Notes under the pieces: generated by a model
The model's database searches: none
Told to the model about the DNA's origin: nothing
The model's input: only the letters and a program-made list of their open reading frames with translations
In this document: piece after piece, positions 39,585 to 49,642 of the stretch
Position numbering within the stretch: position 1 is the stretch's first letter
Layout: every line of letters starts with the position of its first letter
Translations under genes and position numbers: made by a program
NCBI GenBank assembly: GCA_002344065.1
Contig: DDTK01000002.1
Location: 1-64,000 of the forward strand
DNA length: 64,000 nucleotides
Reading direction: 5' to 3'
From: Flammeovirgaceae bacterium UBA2366
Lineage (GTDB): Bacteria; Bacteroidota; Bacteroidia; Cytophagales; Cyclobacteriaceae

Positions 39585-41510
39585 CTAGACTTCTTTAGTG
39601 ACAGGTTCTAAAAGACTGAGTACTGTTTTCTCAATATGGTCGGCATCAAAGCCACAATCGCGATGTAGTTCAAACTGCTCACCATGCTCAATAACCTCAT
39701 CCGGAATACCCAGGCGCCTTACTTCAGCATGATAATGGTTATCAGCCATAAACTCCAGAATAGCGCTTCCGAAGCCGCCCTGTACACAACCGTCTTCTAC
39801 AGTTATTACTTTACGATAAGCGGAAAAGATTTTATGCAGAAGTTGTTCATCAAGCGGCTTCACAAATCGCATATCAAAATGACCTACCTTGATGCCTTGC
39901 TTTTCCAGCCGATCACAAACCTCAACGGCATAGTTTCCGATATGTCCTATCGTCAGTATAGCAACATCATCTCCATCACGAAGTTTTCTGCCTTTTCCAA
40001 TTTCAACTTCTTCCAGTGGGGTTCTCCACTCAGGCATAACACCTTGTCCGCGTGGGTAACGAATGGAAAATGCTTTTTCGGTACGTGGCAAAGAGGCGGT
40101 GTACATCAGGTTACGAAGTTCCTGCTCATTCATCGGTGCCGAAACGATCATGTTTGGTAAGCACCGGAAGTAAGCAATATCATAGGCGCCATGATGGGTC
40201 GGTCCGTCTGCTCCGGCAAAACCTGCCCGATCCAAACAAAAATTAACCGGAAGATTCTGAATGCATACATCGTGCACTACCTGATCGTAGGCGCGTTGCA
40301 TGAATGAACTATAAATATTACAGAAAGGAATTATTCCCTGTGTGGCCAAGCCTGCTGAAAATGTTACTGCATGTTGCTCAGCAATACCCACATCAAAGGC
40401 GCGCTCAGGCATTTCCTTCATCATAATATTCATGGATGAACCGGAGGGCATAGCCGGAGTAATGCCAACAATTTTATCGTTTTGTTTAGCCAACTCAACC
40501 AACGTGTGACCGAACACATCCTGATATTTAGGAGGCTGGGGGTTTTCATGAACCTTCTTATGGATCTCCCCGGTGATTTTATCAAAAGTACCCGGGGCAT
40601 GCCATGTTGTTGCATTACCCTTTTCCGCGGGGGCATAGCCCTTTCCTTTAACGGTTACACAATGTAAAATTTTAGGACCTTTTATATCCCTAAGATCATT
40701 GAGTATATGCACGAGATGATTGACATCGTGACCATCTACCGGACCAAAATAACGAAGGTTGAGTGACTCGAATAAATTACTTTGACTGAGTAAAGTTGAC
40801 TTGATTCCGTTCTCAACCTTAGATACTATTTCCTGTGCACTCTTTCCAAATGTGGAGAGTTTGCCCAACAAATTCCACACTTCATCCTTTAGTCTGTTGT
40901 AGGTATGCGATGTGGTAATGTCGGTAAGATAATCCTTTAAAGCCCCCACATTGGGGTCAATAGACATGCAGTTATCGTTGAGGATAATTATCAGATTAGT
41001 ATCCGAAACACCGGCATTATTGAGACCCTCGAAGGCCATGCCGCCCGTCATTGCGCCATCACCAATCACCGCAATGTGCTGCTTGCTATCCAGCTTCAGG
41101 TATTTTGACGCTGCCGCCATTCCCAACGCTGCAGAAACAGAGGTGGAGGAGTGGCCTACGCCAAATGTGTCATAAATGCTTTCTGTGCGCTTGGGAAACC
41201 CAGAGATGCCTCCGTATAGTCTGTTGGTGTGAAACTTTTCCTTTCGGCCCGTTAAAATTTTATGCCCATAGGCCTGATGCCCAACATCCCAAACTACCTG
41301 ATCGGTAGGGGTATTAAAAACATAATGAAGGGCTACTGTCAACTCTACCACCCCAAGACTTGCCCCAAAATGTCCTCCATAAACCGATACATTATCAACA
41401 ATGAAATGCCTAAGCTCATCACAAAGTTGAACCAATTGGGCCTGATCGAGCTTCTTTACATCGTCAGGGCTATTAATTTTTGCCAACAACGGGCCGGGGG
41501 TAATTAGCAT
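39585..41510 (-). CDS. dxs: 1-deoxy-D-xylulose-5-phosphate synthase
   Basis: 641 residues. Thiamin diphosphate transketolase-like enzyme: HFGASLGVVELT, GHQAYGHKILTGRK, TPP-binding GDGAMTGGMAFEGLN with the NDN motif, pyrimidine-binding Glu in AFDVGIAEQHAVTFSAG, and DRAGFAGADGPTHHGAYD. It condenses pyruvate and glyceraldehyde-3-phosphate to DXP, first step of the MEP isoprenoid pathway (and a precursor of thiamin and pyridoxal). Divergent from scpA; stop codon is 2 bases before the alpha/beta hydrolase start. Confidence 0.97.
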   Translation of the reverse strand: MLITPGPLLAKINSPDDVKKLDQAQLVQLCDELRHFIVDNVSVYGGHFGASLGVVELTVALHYVFNTPTDQVVWDVGHQAYGHKILTGRKEKFHTNRLYGGISGFPKRTESIYDTFGVGHSSTSVSAALGMAAASKYLKLDSKQHIAVIGDGAMTGGMAFEGLNNAGVSDTNLIIILNDNCMSIDPNVGALKDYLTDITTSHTYNRLKDEVWNLLGKLSTFGKSAQEIVSKVENGIKSTLLSQSNLFESLNLRYFGPVDGHDVNHLVHILNDLRDIKGPKILHCVTVKGKGYAPAEKGNATTWHAPGTFDKITGEIHKKVHENPQPPKYQDVFGHTLVELAKQNDKIVGITPAMPSGSSMNIMMKEMPERAFDVGIAEQHAVTFSAGLATQGIIPFCNIYSSFMQRAYDQVVHDVCIQNLPVNFCLDRAGFAGADGPTHHGAYDIAYFRCLPNMIVSAPMNEQELRNLMYTASLPRTEKAFSIRYPRGQGVMPEWRTPLEEVEIGKGRKLRDGDDVAILTIGHIGNYAVEVCDRLEKQGIKVGHFDMRFVKPLDEQLLHKIFSAYRKVITVEDGCVQGGFGSAILEFMADNHYHAEVRRLGIPDEVIEHGEQFELHRDCGFDADHIEKTVLSLLEPVTKEV

Positions 41511-41667
41511 GAGGTACCGGGTATTGCCTTATAACAAGGTGATTAACATTATGTTTAATGGGGTCGCTATTAACCCTTTATCCCATAAAAGTACATATTT
41601 CCGACTTTCGATTGTGAAATAATTATGGGGTATTCTATGGGGGGCCGGAACGTATGAATTTTTAGGA

Positions 41668-41675
41668 TAAATTTG
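41668..41675 (+). promoter_or_regulatory. scpA: -7 promoter box (TAAATTTG) of scpA, 8 bases from the start codon
   Basis: Exact TAnnTTTG ending 8 bases before the scpA ATG at 41684, which predicts a leader of only a few nucleotides. Confidence 0.5.
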
Positions 41676-41683
41676 CCCCTCCT

Positions 41684-42454
41684 ATGGACATAGCAACGCA
41701 CGAAAATTTTGAGGTTCGCCTACCCTTGTTTGAAGGTCCTTTCGACCTTCTTTTATTCTTTATTGAACGGGATGAACTTGATATATATGACATTCCCATC
41801 GCTAAAATCACCAACGATTTTCTGGATTACCTCCATCATTTAGATACCCTGAATGTGGATGTGGCCAGCGAGTTCATATTGGTAGCAGCCACGCTCATGC
41901 GGATTAAATCCAAAATGTTGTTGCCGAGGCCACAAATTGATGAGCAGGGCAATGAAATTGACCCGCGCGAAGAGTTGGTAAAACATTTACTGGAGTACAA
42001 AAAGTACAAATCGGTTATTGATAGCTTCCATAAGATGGAAGAGACCGAGCTGATGAAAGAAAAGCGCGGTAACCTGATGAAAGAGTTAAAAGCGCTTGCC
42101 GAAAGTAGCAATGTAGAAGCCGAGCTTCAGGATGTTGACCTGTTCAAGCTGATGACCGTTTTTGAAAAAGTGTTGAAGCGCTTCGAAGCTGAAAAGAATA
42201 AACCTGTCCATCAGGTTATTCAATACCCTTACACCATTGAAGATCAAAAGAATTACCTGTTAAACGAAGTAGCTACTAAAGAGCGTGTATCCTTTACTGA
42301 TATTGTGCTCCGCTATAACACACGCATTGCACTGATCTTTAATTTCCTTTCTATACTTGAATTGCTGGCCACAGGACAATTAGGTATTCAGATAGGTGAA
42401 GGGTATAACAATTTTTGGATTACAAAAGCAGGTGAAGTTCAGGCCAACGCCTGA
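41684..42454 (+). CDS. scpA: Segregation and condensation protein A
   Basis: 256 residues, kleisin-type subunit of the Smc-ScpAB complex. Family start FEGPFDLLLFFIERDELDIYDIPIAKITNDFLDYL, the DLFKLMTVFEKVL middle, and a C-terminal winged helix (FTDIVLRYNTRIALIFNFLSILELLATGQL). It bridges Smc heads for chromosome condensation. Upstream -7 box is very close to the ATG. Convergent with the TolC gene, 1 base apart. Confidence 0.95.
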   Translation: MDIATHENFEVRLPLFEGPFDLLLFFIERDELDIYDIPIAKITNDFLDYLHHLDTLNVDVASEFILVAATLMRIKSKMLLPRPQIDEQGNEIDPREELVKHLLEYKKYKSVIDSFHKMEETELMKEKRGNLMKELKALAESSNVEAELQDVDLFKLMTVFEKVLKRFEAEKNKPVHQVIQYPYTIEDQKNYLLNEVATKERVSFTDIVLRYNTRIALIFNFLSILELLATGQLGIQIGEGYNNFWITKAGEVQANA

Positions 42455-42455
42455 A

Positions 42456-43883
42456 TCAATTCTTAGTAGGTCTGGCATCGTACTGATCGACCAAACCTCC
42501 GGTGAGCCTGACGAGATCTACACGCCTGGCCAGTGCTGAAAAGATTGCCAGATAATTTTCCAATGCAGCGTCCTGATAGGCCTGTTGAACGATACGCAAG
42601 TCAATTGCGCTGAGTGCACCATTTTTATAGCGTTCATTACCCAGTTCCAGGTTTATTTCAGCGGCCTTCAATTTTATGGAGGCAATTTCTACCAATTGAC
42701 GAAGCAAATCATAATTCTCGTGCGCAATAATCAACTCGTTTTCCAGTGCCAATTTTAGCTGGTCGGTATCAAGCTGTGTAATGCGTTCCCGCAACTGGGC
42801 ATTTTCAATATTGCGTTTGATCAAACCTCCATTGAAGAGCGTATAGCGCATGGTAAAATTTCCAAAGGCACCATAGGCGTTACCATCAAGCGTTTGGTTA
42901 ACCTGTATGCGCGAAGGCACCGTATTCAGCACCGGAAAGTCTGGATCACCATTAACATACCCTACCGTATTGGTTACAGGTTCACCTGTATTAGAACCAA
43001 AATTTGCATTAAGCCGGTCAAGCGAGCCGGTAATGCCAGTATTGAATGCAATAGTTGGGTAACGATCCGACAAGGCCGAACGTGTGTTAAGTCTTACCAA
43101 CTCCTGATTGATAAACTGATTGCGAAGATTTGTATTGGATGAAACCATTTTCTGCTTGAGGTTATCATACATATACCTTTCATCCGTAAACAGCAAGGAA
43201 TCGGTAAGCAGGTAGGTTTTGTTAATCTCTTCATTCAGAACAAAATTCAGGTTACGGATGGTATTTCTGTAAACTTGTTCCTGCAGCAAATAATTGGTTG
43301 AATCCGTCAGGTAATCATTTTGAGCCTGCAGTACATCAAAAGTGATGGCCCCACCAAGCTCCTTTCTTAACTTGACGTAATCGAATCGCTCGCGGGAAAA
43401 ATCCATAACTCTTTTCCTGACTTCCGTACGTTCTCGCTCAAGTAAGGCCTGATAATAACCTAAGATAATCGTTTGTATAGTACTTTCGATGACCAACGTT
43501 GCGTTTCCATAACTTAAGTTTTCCAATTGTTCCAGTCTTCTTTTTGAAACCTTAATGAAAAATCCATCAAAGATCACAAACTGAATATCCAGTGTGCCCA
43601 CCAGGTTATCGGAAATGTTTCGGCCCGGCACAGCAAATGGGTTAGCTGGTTTACGCTGCGTTACATTATTATTTTGATTGACGTTAAAGTTGACAATTGG
43701 AAATGCCCCTGCAATTCCCCAGGTGTTATTACCCTCAGCTATGTCGATCTCAAACTTTTGTATCTGAACATCAAAGTTGTTTTGTAAACCTAACTCAATC
43801 GCCCGATCGAGGCTTAACGTCTCCTGGGCTTTTGAAAATTGGAAAACACCAATTAAAAAAAATAATAAAAGTAAATTCCTCAT
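42456..43883 (-). CDS. TolC family outer membrane efflux protein
   Basis: 475 residues. Signal peptide (1-19, FQFSKAQ), then two OEP repeats rich in amphipathic helices and coiled coil (SLDRAIELGLQNNFDVQIQKF start; LRIVQQAYQDAALENYLA end). Outer-membrane channel for RND efflux. Last gene of adaptor-pump-TolC unit, starting 6 bases after the pump stop codon. Confidence 0.94.
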   Translation of the reverse strand: MRNLLLLFFLIGVFQFSKAQETLSLDRAIELGLQNNFDVQIQKFEIDIAEGNNTWGIAGAFPIVNFNVNQNNNVTQRKPANPFAVPGRNISDNLVGTLDIQFVIFDGFFIKVSKRRLEQLENLSYGNATLVIESTIQTIILGYYQALLERERTEVRKRVMDFSRERFDYVKLRKELGGAITFDVLQAQNDYLTDSTNYLLQEQVYRNTIRNLNFVLNEEINKTYLLTDSLLFTDERYMYDNLKQKMVSSNTNLRNQFINQELVRLNTRSALSDRYPTIAFNTGITGSLDRLNANFGSNTGEPVTNTVGYVNGDPDFPVLNTVPSRIQVNQTLDGNAYGAFGNFTMRYTLFNGGLIKRNIENAQLRERITQLDTDQLKLALENELIIAHENYDLLRQLVEIASIKLKAAEINLELGNERYKNGALSAIDLRIVQQAYQDAALENYLAIFSALARRVDLVRLTGGLVDQYDARPTKN

Positions 43884-43889
43884 AAACTA

Positions 43890-46800
43890 CTATTGACTGG
43901 TCGTTCCAAATTGTTTGCTGCTGAAATAGGAATAAATGGAAGGAATAACATACAGGGTAAGAACGGTGGCAAATAATAAGCCCCCAATTACAGCTATACC
44001 CATGGATACTCTGCTTTCGGAGCCGGCACCCAAGGCTAACGCTATGGGCAGAATACCCAGAATGGTTGACATGCTGGTCATGATAATCGGACGGAACCGT
44101 GATTCGGCTGCATCAATAACAGCCTCCAGTTTTTGCATACCCTGTTCTTTACGCTGGTTGGCAAATTCAACAATTAAAATTCCATTTTTTGTTACCAAAC
44201 CAATCAGCATGATAATTCCAATCTGGCTGAATACATTCAGGGTTTGATCGAAATACCAAAGCGAAAGAAGCGCACCGGCCAACGCCAGTGGCACGGTAAA
44301 CATGATAATAAACGGATCGCGGAAGCTTTCAAACTGACCTGCCAGCACCAGGTAAATGATAGCCAGTGCTATCAAAAAAGCCTGGTAGATTGTGGATGAG
44401 CTCTCCGCAAATTCACGCGATGTACCGTCCAGACTGGTACTGAAAGTTTCATCCAATACATCATCGGCTATACGTCTCATTTCTTCAATTCCCTCACCAA
44501 GCGATACCCCTGTTGCCAATTGTGCACTAACTTTTGCGGATGAGTAACGGTTAAACCGATAGAGTTGCGGGGGACTACTTTGTTCCGTCATCGTAACCAG
44601 ATTATCCAATTGAATAAGCTCGCCACGTCTGTTCTTTACATAAAGGGTTTTCAAATCCAGCGGCTCATTACGATTCTGCCTTTCTACCTGACCGATGATT
44701 TGGTATTGCTTGCCGTCCATGATAAAGTTTCCAAACCTTGATCCGCTCAAGCCGAGTTGTAGTGTTTGTGCAATGTCAAACACATTCACCCCAAGGCTGC
44801 GGGCTTTGTCGCGGTTAATAGCCACATTAATTTCAGGCTTATTAAACTTCAGATCAAGATCAACAAAAGTGAATTTCGGACTTGCTGTTGCTTTGGAGAC
44901 AAACTCAGGAAGCACTTCTTTTAAATTTTCAAGTTCAGGAGCTTGAATTACAAACTGTACAGGCAAGCCACCGCGCCTATCGCCTATGGTTTGAGCCTGG
45001 GTTACAACAGTTCTCACTCCGGTCATGCTGCGCATCTTACTGGTAACATCATCAACTACCTGTTGCTGTGAGCGGTTTCGCTGTTGAGCATCATTTAACA
45101 TAACACGAACAAACCCTGAATTAACGCCTCCTCCGGCAAAGCCAGGAGCTGTTACACTTATCGTGCCTTGCTTTTCGGGTATCCAGCCACTATTTACAGA
45201 ATCCGTAATGGCATAGACATAGCGATCCATATATTCGTAAGTAGCCCCCTCAGGCGCTTGCATTTGCATCCTGAATTCCCCGCGGTCTTCCATAGGAGCC
45301 AATTCAGTAGGTATGAGAGACCCCAATAAATAGATTAAACCAGCCGCAAGAGATACTATCACAAAACCCATCCATCTTAACTTCATAAAGCTTTGGAGGG
45401 AAGATGCATACAACTGTGTAAGCCAGTTAAAAAATGGTTCCGTTTTCCGATACAACCAGGGCTGTTGCTTTCTTCTTTTAAGAATCTTTGAACACATCAT
45501 GGGTGTAAGCGACAAGGAGACAAAAGATGATATTACTACGGCCCCCGCTACTACAAGTCCAAATTCGCGAAACAGCTTTCCGGTAAGGCCTTGTAAAAAT
45601 ATTACGGGTAGAAAAACCGCCACCACGGCCACGGTGGTTGAAATAACCGCAAAGTATATTTCTGTTGAGCCTTTTTTGGCAGCTTCGTTTGGTTCTTCTC
45701 CCTCTTCAATTTTTGTGTAGATATTTTCCAGCACAACGATCGCGTCATCTACCACCAACCCAATGGCCAATACAATACCCAACAGGGTTAATACATTAAT
45801 GGTAAAGCCTAACAAATACATCAGGAAAAATGTACCAATAAGCGAAATGGGAATGGTTACGACTGGTATGAGCGTAGTGCGCCAGTCACGGAGGAAAATA
45901 AAAATAATAGAGAGCACCAGTACAAAAGCAATAATAATGGTTTCCTGCACTTCGCGGATAGAAGCCCTGATGTATTGTGTGGAGTCATAGCTCAACAATA
46001 CTTCTACATCAGGTGGAAGGTCGCGTTTAATCTGATCCAGGCGTTGATAAAGTCTGTCCGCAATTTCAATGTTATTGGCACCTGGTTGTGCTACAATAGC
46101 AAGCGCCACACTTGGTATGCCGTCTCTTCGAAGAAGCGTGCGGTCATTTTCAGCACCCAGCTTGGCATAGCCAACATCATTAAAACGAACTACATTATCG
46201 CGATCTTCTTTTATGATCAGATTATTAAAATCATCCTCTGTAATCAGGCGGCCTACGGTACGCACGGTAAGTTCAGTTGACTCACCCTCTACCCGGCCCG
46301 AGGGTAATTCTACATTTTCCCTGTTCAGCGCCTGTAATATATCAGAAGGTGCAAGTTGAAGAGAGGCTAGTTTAATGGGATCCATCCACAAGCGCATGGA
46401 GTACCTGCGTTGTCCCCAGATGTTCACTACACTTACACCGGGTATAGTTTGCAATCGTTCCTTAAAATAGATTTCAGCAATGCGGGAAAGTTCAAGTAAA
46501 TCGCGTTTGTCACTGATTACAGAAAAGAAAATAATCGGACTTGAGTCAGCATCGGCTTTTGACACTACCGGGGGATCAACATCGGGCGGAAGATTTCGGA
46601 TAGCACCGGAAACTTTATCGCGCACATCATTGGCTGCCGCTTCCAGATCAACTCCTAATTCAAATTCAACGGTGATGTTGCTACGGCCTTCCCGGCTTGA
46701 CGAAGTGATGGTACGAATACCGGAAATACCATTAACAGCATCTTCAAGCGGCTCTGTAATTTGCGACTCTATAATGTCTGCATTTGCCCCTACATAACTT

Positions 46801-46949
46801 GTAGAAACTGAGATAACCGGAGGATCAACACTGGGGAACTCCCGCACACCCAGGTACGTAAAGCCGATTATACCAAACAATACAATAACCAGCGACATCA
46901 CAATCGCCAATACCGGCCGCTTAATACTAACATCTGATAAACCTGCCAT
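43890..46949 (-). CDS. RND efflux pump permease (AcrB/MexB-like, HAE1)
   Basis: 1019 residues, full-length RND transporter with 12 membrane segments and two large periplasmic loops (porter and docking domains). Proton-relay Asp pair in TM4 is intact (VLAIGLVVDDAIVVLENI). Periplasmic motifs typical of HAE1 (VEFELGVDLEAAANDVRDKV, GDRRGGLPVQFVIQ, FSQIGIIMLIGLVTKNGILIVEFANQ) are present. It exports hydrophobic and amphiphilic compounds driven by protons. Forms a tripartite pump with the preceding adaptor and following TolC. Confidence 0.96.
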   Translation of the reverse strand: MAGLSDVSIKRPVLAIVMSLVIVLFGIIGFTYLGVREFPSVDPPVISVSTSYVGANADIIESQITEPLEDAVNGISGIRTITSSSREGRSNITVEFELGVDLEAAANDVRDKVSGAIRNLPPDVDPPVVSKADADSSPIIFFSVISDKRDLLELSRIAEIYFKERLQTIPGVSVVNIWGQRRYSMRLWMDPIKLASLQLAPSDILQALNRENVELPSGRVEGESTELTVRTVGRLITEDDFNNLIIKEDRDNVVRFNDVGYAKLGAENDRTLLRRDGIPSVALAIVAQPGANNIEIADRLYQRLDQIKRDLPPDVEVLLSYDSTQYIRASIREVQETIIIAFVLVLSIIFIFLRDWRTTLIPVVTIPISLIGTFFLMYLLGFTINVLTLLGIVLAIGLVVDDAIVVLENIYTKIEEGEEPNEAAKKGSTEIYFAVISTTVAVVAVFLPVIFLQGLTGKLFREFGLVVAGAVVISSFVSLSLTPMMCSKILKRRKQQPWLYRKTEPFFNWLTQLYASSLQSFMKLRWMGFVIVSLAAGLIYLLGSLIPTELAPMEDRGEFRMQMQAPEGATYEYMDRYVYAITDSVNSGWIPEKQGTISVTAPGFAGGGVNSGFVRVMLNDAQQRNRSQQQVVDDVTSKMRSMTGVRTVVTQAQTIGDRRGGLPVQFVIQAPELENLKEVLPEFVSKATASPKFTFVDLDLKFNKPEINVAINRDKARSLGVNVFDIAQTLQLGLSGSRFGNFIMDGKQYQIIGQVERQNRNEPLDLKTLYVKNRRGELIQLDNLVTMTEQSSPPQLYRFNRYSSAKVSAQLATGVSLGEGIEEMRRIADDVLDETFSTSLDGTSREFAESSSTIYQAFLIALAIIYLVLAGQFESFRDPFIIMFTVPLALAGALLSLWYFDQTLNVFSQIGIIMLIGLVTKNGILIVEFANQRKEQGMQKLEAVIDAAESRFRPIIMTSMSTILGILPIALALGAGSESRVSMGIAVIGGLLFATVLTLYVIPSIYSYFSSKQFGTTSQ

Positions 46950-46970
46950 CGTCTTCTCTTTTAGTCTGCC

Positions 46971-48041
46971 CTACTTAATCTTCGTTACGGTTACGCCTAA
47001 ACCATTTCGCATTTGCAAAATGCCTGTTGTTATTATGGTATCTCCTTTGGCCAGACCCGATATTACTTCTACATTCCTGTCGGTGCGTAAACCAATTTCA
47101 ACTTTTGCTTCTGTGGCCACCCCTGATTTGGCTAAAAAAACTTTATGGCCATTCAATTCAGGTACTATTGCCTCTGAAGGAACCAATAGCGCGTTTTCTA
47201 CGGTTTGAAGTATCAATTCTACCCGAACAAATTGGCCGGGTAACAAAATGTTACCTGTGTTATCGGCAAGCGCCCTGACTTTTAATGTTCGGGTATTGGC
47301 ATCGATCTGAGGTTCAATCGCATAAACTTCACCTTCCAATACACGCGAATCGTTTTCAATAGTGAAGAAAATCTTTTTACCGGCCTTAACCTGTGTGCTA
47401 TAACGACCCGGAACAGCAAATTCAATTTTTGCCGGGCTAAGGTTATACAGCGTGGCAATTATAGTGTTGGAGTTTATGAACGCACCTTCACTAACAAAAC
47501 GAAGACCAATGGTTCCATTAAAAGGAGCTCTGATTTTTGTCTTCGCTAGTTGGGCTTCCAGCAATTTTATATCTGCGCTGGTGGTGTTCAGTCGGTTTAG
47601 GGCATTGTCATACTCCTCCTGACTAATAGCATCTTTCTCAAGGAGTTTGCGCTGCCTGAATTCATTATCCTCGTTGAGCTTAAGATTATATTTTTGCTTA
47701 ACCAATTGTGCATCCAGTTCATCATCATTAATTTCAATCAGCAGATCTCCTTTACTAACATTCTTTCCCTCCCTGAAAAAAATTCCGGAAATTTTGCCGG
47801 CAACCTCACTCTTTATTTCCAATGATTCGTTTGGTAGTACAGAGCCTGTAATGATCAATTTATTATCCAGCCGCTCTGGTGCCATAATCATGGCCTCAAC
47901 GGGCAGTTTGGCCTGAGAGGTTGTTGACCCACCCACATTACCCGGAGCACTTTTTTCTGAACTAAACAGGTTGAGTTTGGGCAATGCCAATAAAAAGAGT
48001 ATTGCTACCACTGCTACACCTGTAAAAATCTTCTTTTTCAT
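46971..48041 (-). CDS. RND efflux periplasmic adaptor (HlyD/MFP type)
   Basis: 356 residues. N-terminal signal anchor (about 5-25), a lipoyl/barrel-sandwich half (ISGIFFREGKNVSKGDLLIEINDDE, then IRAPFNGTIGLRFVSEG), a coiled-coil hairpin between them (about 105-145), and the beta-barrel and membrane-proximal domains (LVPSEAIVPELNGHKVFL). It joins the RND pump to TolC across the periplasm. Starts 23 bases after coaE, so the pump genes probably extend the yajC-ybbR-coaE transcript. Confidence 0.94.
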   Translation of the reverse strand: MKKKIFTGVAVVAILFLLALPKLNLFSSEKSAPGNVGGSTTSQAKLPVEAMIMAPERLDNKLIITGSVLPNESLEIKSEVAGKISGIFFREGKNVSKGDLLIEINDDELDAQLVKQKYNLKLNEDNEFRQRKLLEKDAISQEEYDNALNRLNTTSADIKLLEAQLAKTKIRAPFNGTIGLRFVSEGAFINSNTIIATLYNLSPAKIEFAVPGRYSTQVKAGKKIFFTIENDSRVLEGEVYAIEPQIDANTRTLKVRALADNTGNILLPGQFVRVELILQTVENALLVPSEAIVPELNGHKVFLAKSGVATEAKVEIGLRTDRNVEVISGLAKGDTIITTGILQMRNGLGVTVTKIK

Positions 48042-48064
48042 AATCTGCCAAACGTAAGGCGCAT

Positions 48065-48673
48065 TTAAATTTTTATACCCGTTGTAAACATTTGATGCAG
48101 TTCAAGCACCTGAGGAACAACCAACCTGGACTCATCGTTCACAATCACAAAATCAGCTCGTTTCAACTTTACTTCTTCATCCATCTGGTTTTGGATTATC
48201 CCCTTAATGTCCTGTTCGCTACGATGGGGGTCGCGTTGTTTTACCCGCGCTACCCGCACAGCTTCAGGCGCATGCACTACGATAACCTTATCCAGCAAGG
48301 CATACGATCCTGACTCATAAAGCAATGCAGCCTCTTTTAATACATAACGTTCTTCACTGTGCCTCTCTAACCAGTTTAGATAATCCTCTCCAACACGCGG
48401 ATGTACCAACTTGTTCAGAACTTCCAGTCGAGCCGGATTATTAAAAACAGCCTCCGCCAGGTAGTTCCGATTAAGGCTTCCATCCGCATGGTACGACAAA
48501 CCTCCGAATTCTTTTTTGATCTGTGTGACCAATATTCCATCGGTGGTCATTACCGATTTCGCTCGGCTGTCAGCATCATAAACCGATACACCAAGACAAT
48601 TGAATATGTGGCACACCAGGCTTTTGCCCGAGCCAATACCCCCCGTAATGCCTATTTGCAATGGGCGTTTCAT
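48065..48673 (-). CDS. coaE: Dephospho-CoA kinase
   Basis: 202 residues. P-loop GITGGIGSGKS (residues 8-18), followed by DADSRAK, HPRV-type LVHPRVG and the lid motif VKQRDPHRSEQDI. Last step of coenzyme A synthesis: phosphorylates the 3'-OH of dephospho-CoA. In a tight unit after ybbR (6-base gap), a common Bacteroidota order. Complements the panC/panD pair elsewhere in the window. Confidence 0.95.
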   Translation of the reverse strand: MKRPLQIGITGGIGSGKSLVCHIFNCLGVSVYDADSRAKSVMTTDGILVTQIKKEFGGLSYHADGSLNRNYLAEAVFNNPARLEVLNKLVHPRVGEDYLNWLERHSEERYVLKEAALLYESGSYALLDKVIVVHAPEAVRVARVKQRDPHRSEQDIKGIIQNQMDEEVKLKRADFVIVNDESRLVVPQVLELHQMFTTGIKI

Positions 48674-48679
48674 CGTTAA

Positions 48680-49615
48680 TCAAAAGCTTACGTGTAGCGT
48701 ATCAATGCTGACTACTTGTGCAAACTCATTCAACCCTATCAGGCGTGGAACAAGCTTATGATGCCCCTTTCCCAGATCGGTAAGGTCAATAATGGCGGTA
48801 ACTGCAGGTTGGTTTTCAGTTTTTGTCAGGCTGGCTGGTATTTGAAAAGTATACTGTATTTCTTTCACCTGAATAGCTGGCTTAAGTTCTTTCGGAATAT
48901 TCAGAACCTGCAAGGCAACGGTATCTGAACGTTGAACCAGTCGATCGGCAACAAAACTTACCATAACCACTGGCGGATTAGCTGTAGTTAATTCGTTGGC
49001 AAGTTCAACTTCTATCCGCTCACTAAAAGACTTGTCAATGTTTCGCGGAAGCGAAAGAACCAACTGATCAGGTAATGCATTAATTAAACTCTGTGGCCCC
49101 TCAAGCCAAACCGAATCTGGCTGAATGCTAATAGCACTGGCCAAGCCAAAATCCTTTTTCAGATATTGCTCAACATCAACAGTGAGCGAAACCTTTCGTT
49201 TTACTTTTGGATCAATGTTAATGTGAATTGTATCCGTTAATACAAAATTGATCTGAATGCCCTCCAGTTGAGCAGATAATAAGGGAGGTAGCGTTGCGCC
49301 AACAATTTTCTTTACCTCTGCAGGATTTTCAAGAGGTATGTGGAGTGGGGCTACTTTCAATCCAGAGCTTTTACGGAAAAGATCCCAGCCCAATCCGCTT
49401 ACATTTAATTTCACGTGTTCAGGCAGCGCCTTTACTGGAATATAGGCCTCCTCATCGTAATCAAAGGCCAGTGGAAAATTTATGTTGGTAGAATAACTCT
49501 TGTTGAGCGCATTAAAGATCCAGAAAATAGCCGCGGCAAAAACGCACAGCAATACAGCCTTCCAATTTCGATTATTGAAACGAAGAAAATTAACTATTGA
49601 GTTAATCAAACTCAT
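48680..49615 (-). CDS. YbbR-like domain protein
   Basis: 311 residues. Single N-terminal membrane segment (about 18-36, FAAAIFWIFNALNKSYSTNI) and an extracytoplasmic part with repeated beta-rich YbbR-like units (VSLTVDVEQYLKK, VWLEGPQSLINAL). In Firmicutes, YbbR proteins (CdaR) regulate cyclic-di-AMP synthase CdaA, but no cyclase gene is next to it here. Situated between yajC and coaE, as usual for the phylum. Confidence 0.88.
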   Translation of the reverse strand: MSLINSIVNFLRFNNRNWKAVLLCVFAAAIFWIFNALNKSYSTNINFPLAFDYDEEAYIPVKALPEHVKLNVSGLGWDLFRKSSGLKVAPLHIPLENPAEVKKIVGATLPPLLSAQLEGIQINFVLTDTIHINIDPKVKRKVSLTVDVEQYLKKDFGLASAISIQPDSVWLEGPQSLINALPDQLVLSLPRNIDKSFSERIEVELANELTTANPPVVMVSFVADRLVQRSDTVALQVLNIPKELKPAIQVKEIQYTFQIPASLTKTENQPAVTAIIDLTDLGKGHHKLVPRLIGLNEFAQVVSIDTLHVSF

Positions 49616-49642
49616 GATATGAGGGGTGCTCTTTAGTCATCC

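Noticed and set aside
41511..41600. Near-palindrome ATTAACAT/ATGTTTAAT between dxs and scpA as an operator
   Set aside because: Imperfect and within very AT-rich DNA, so expected by chance.
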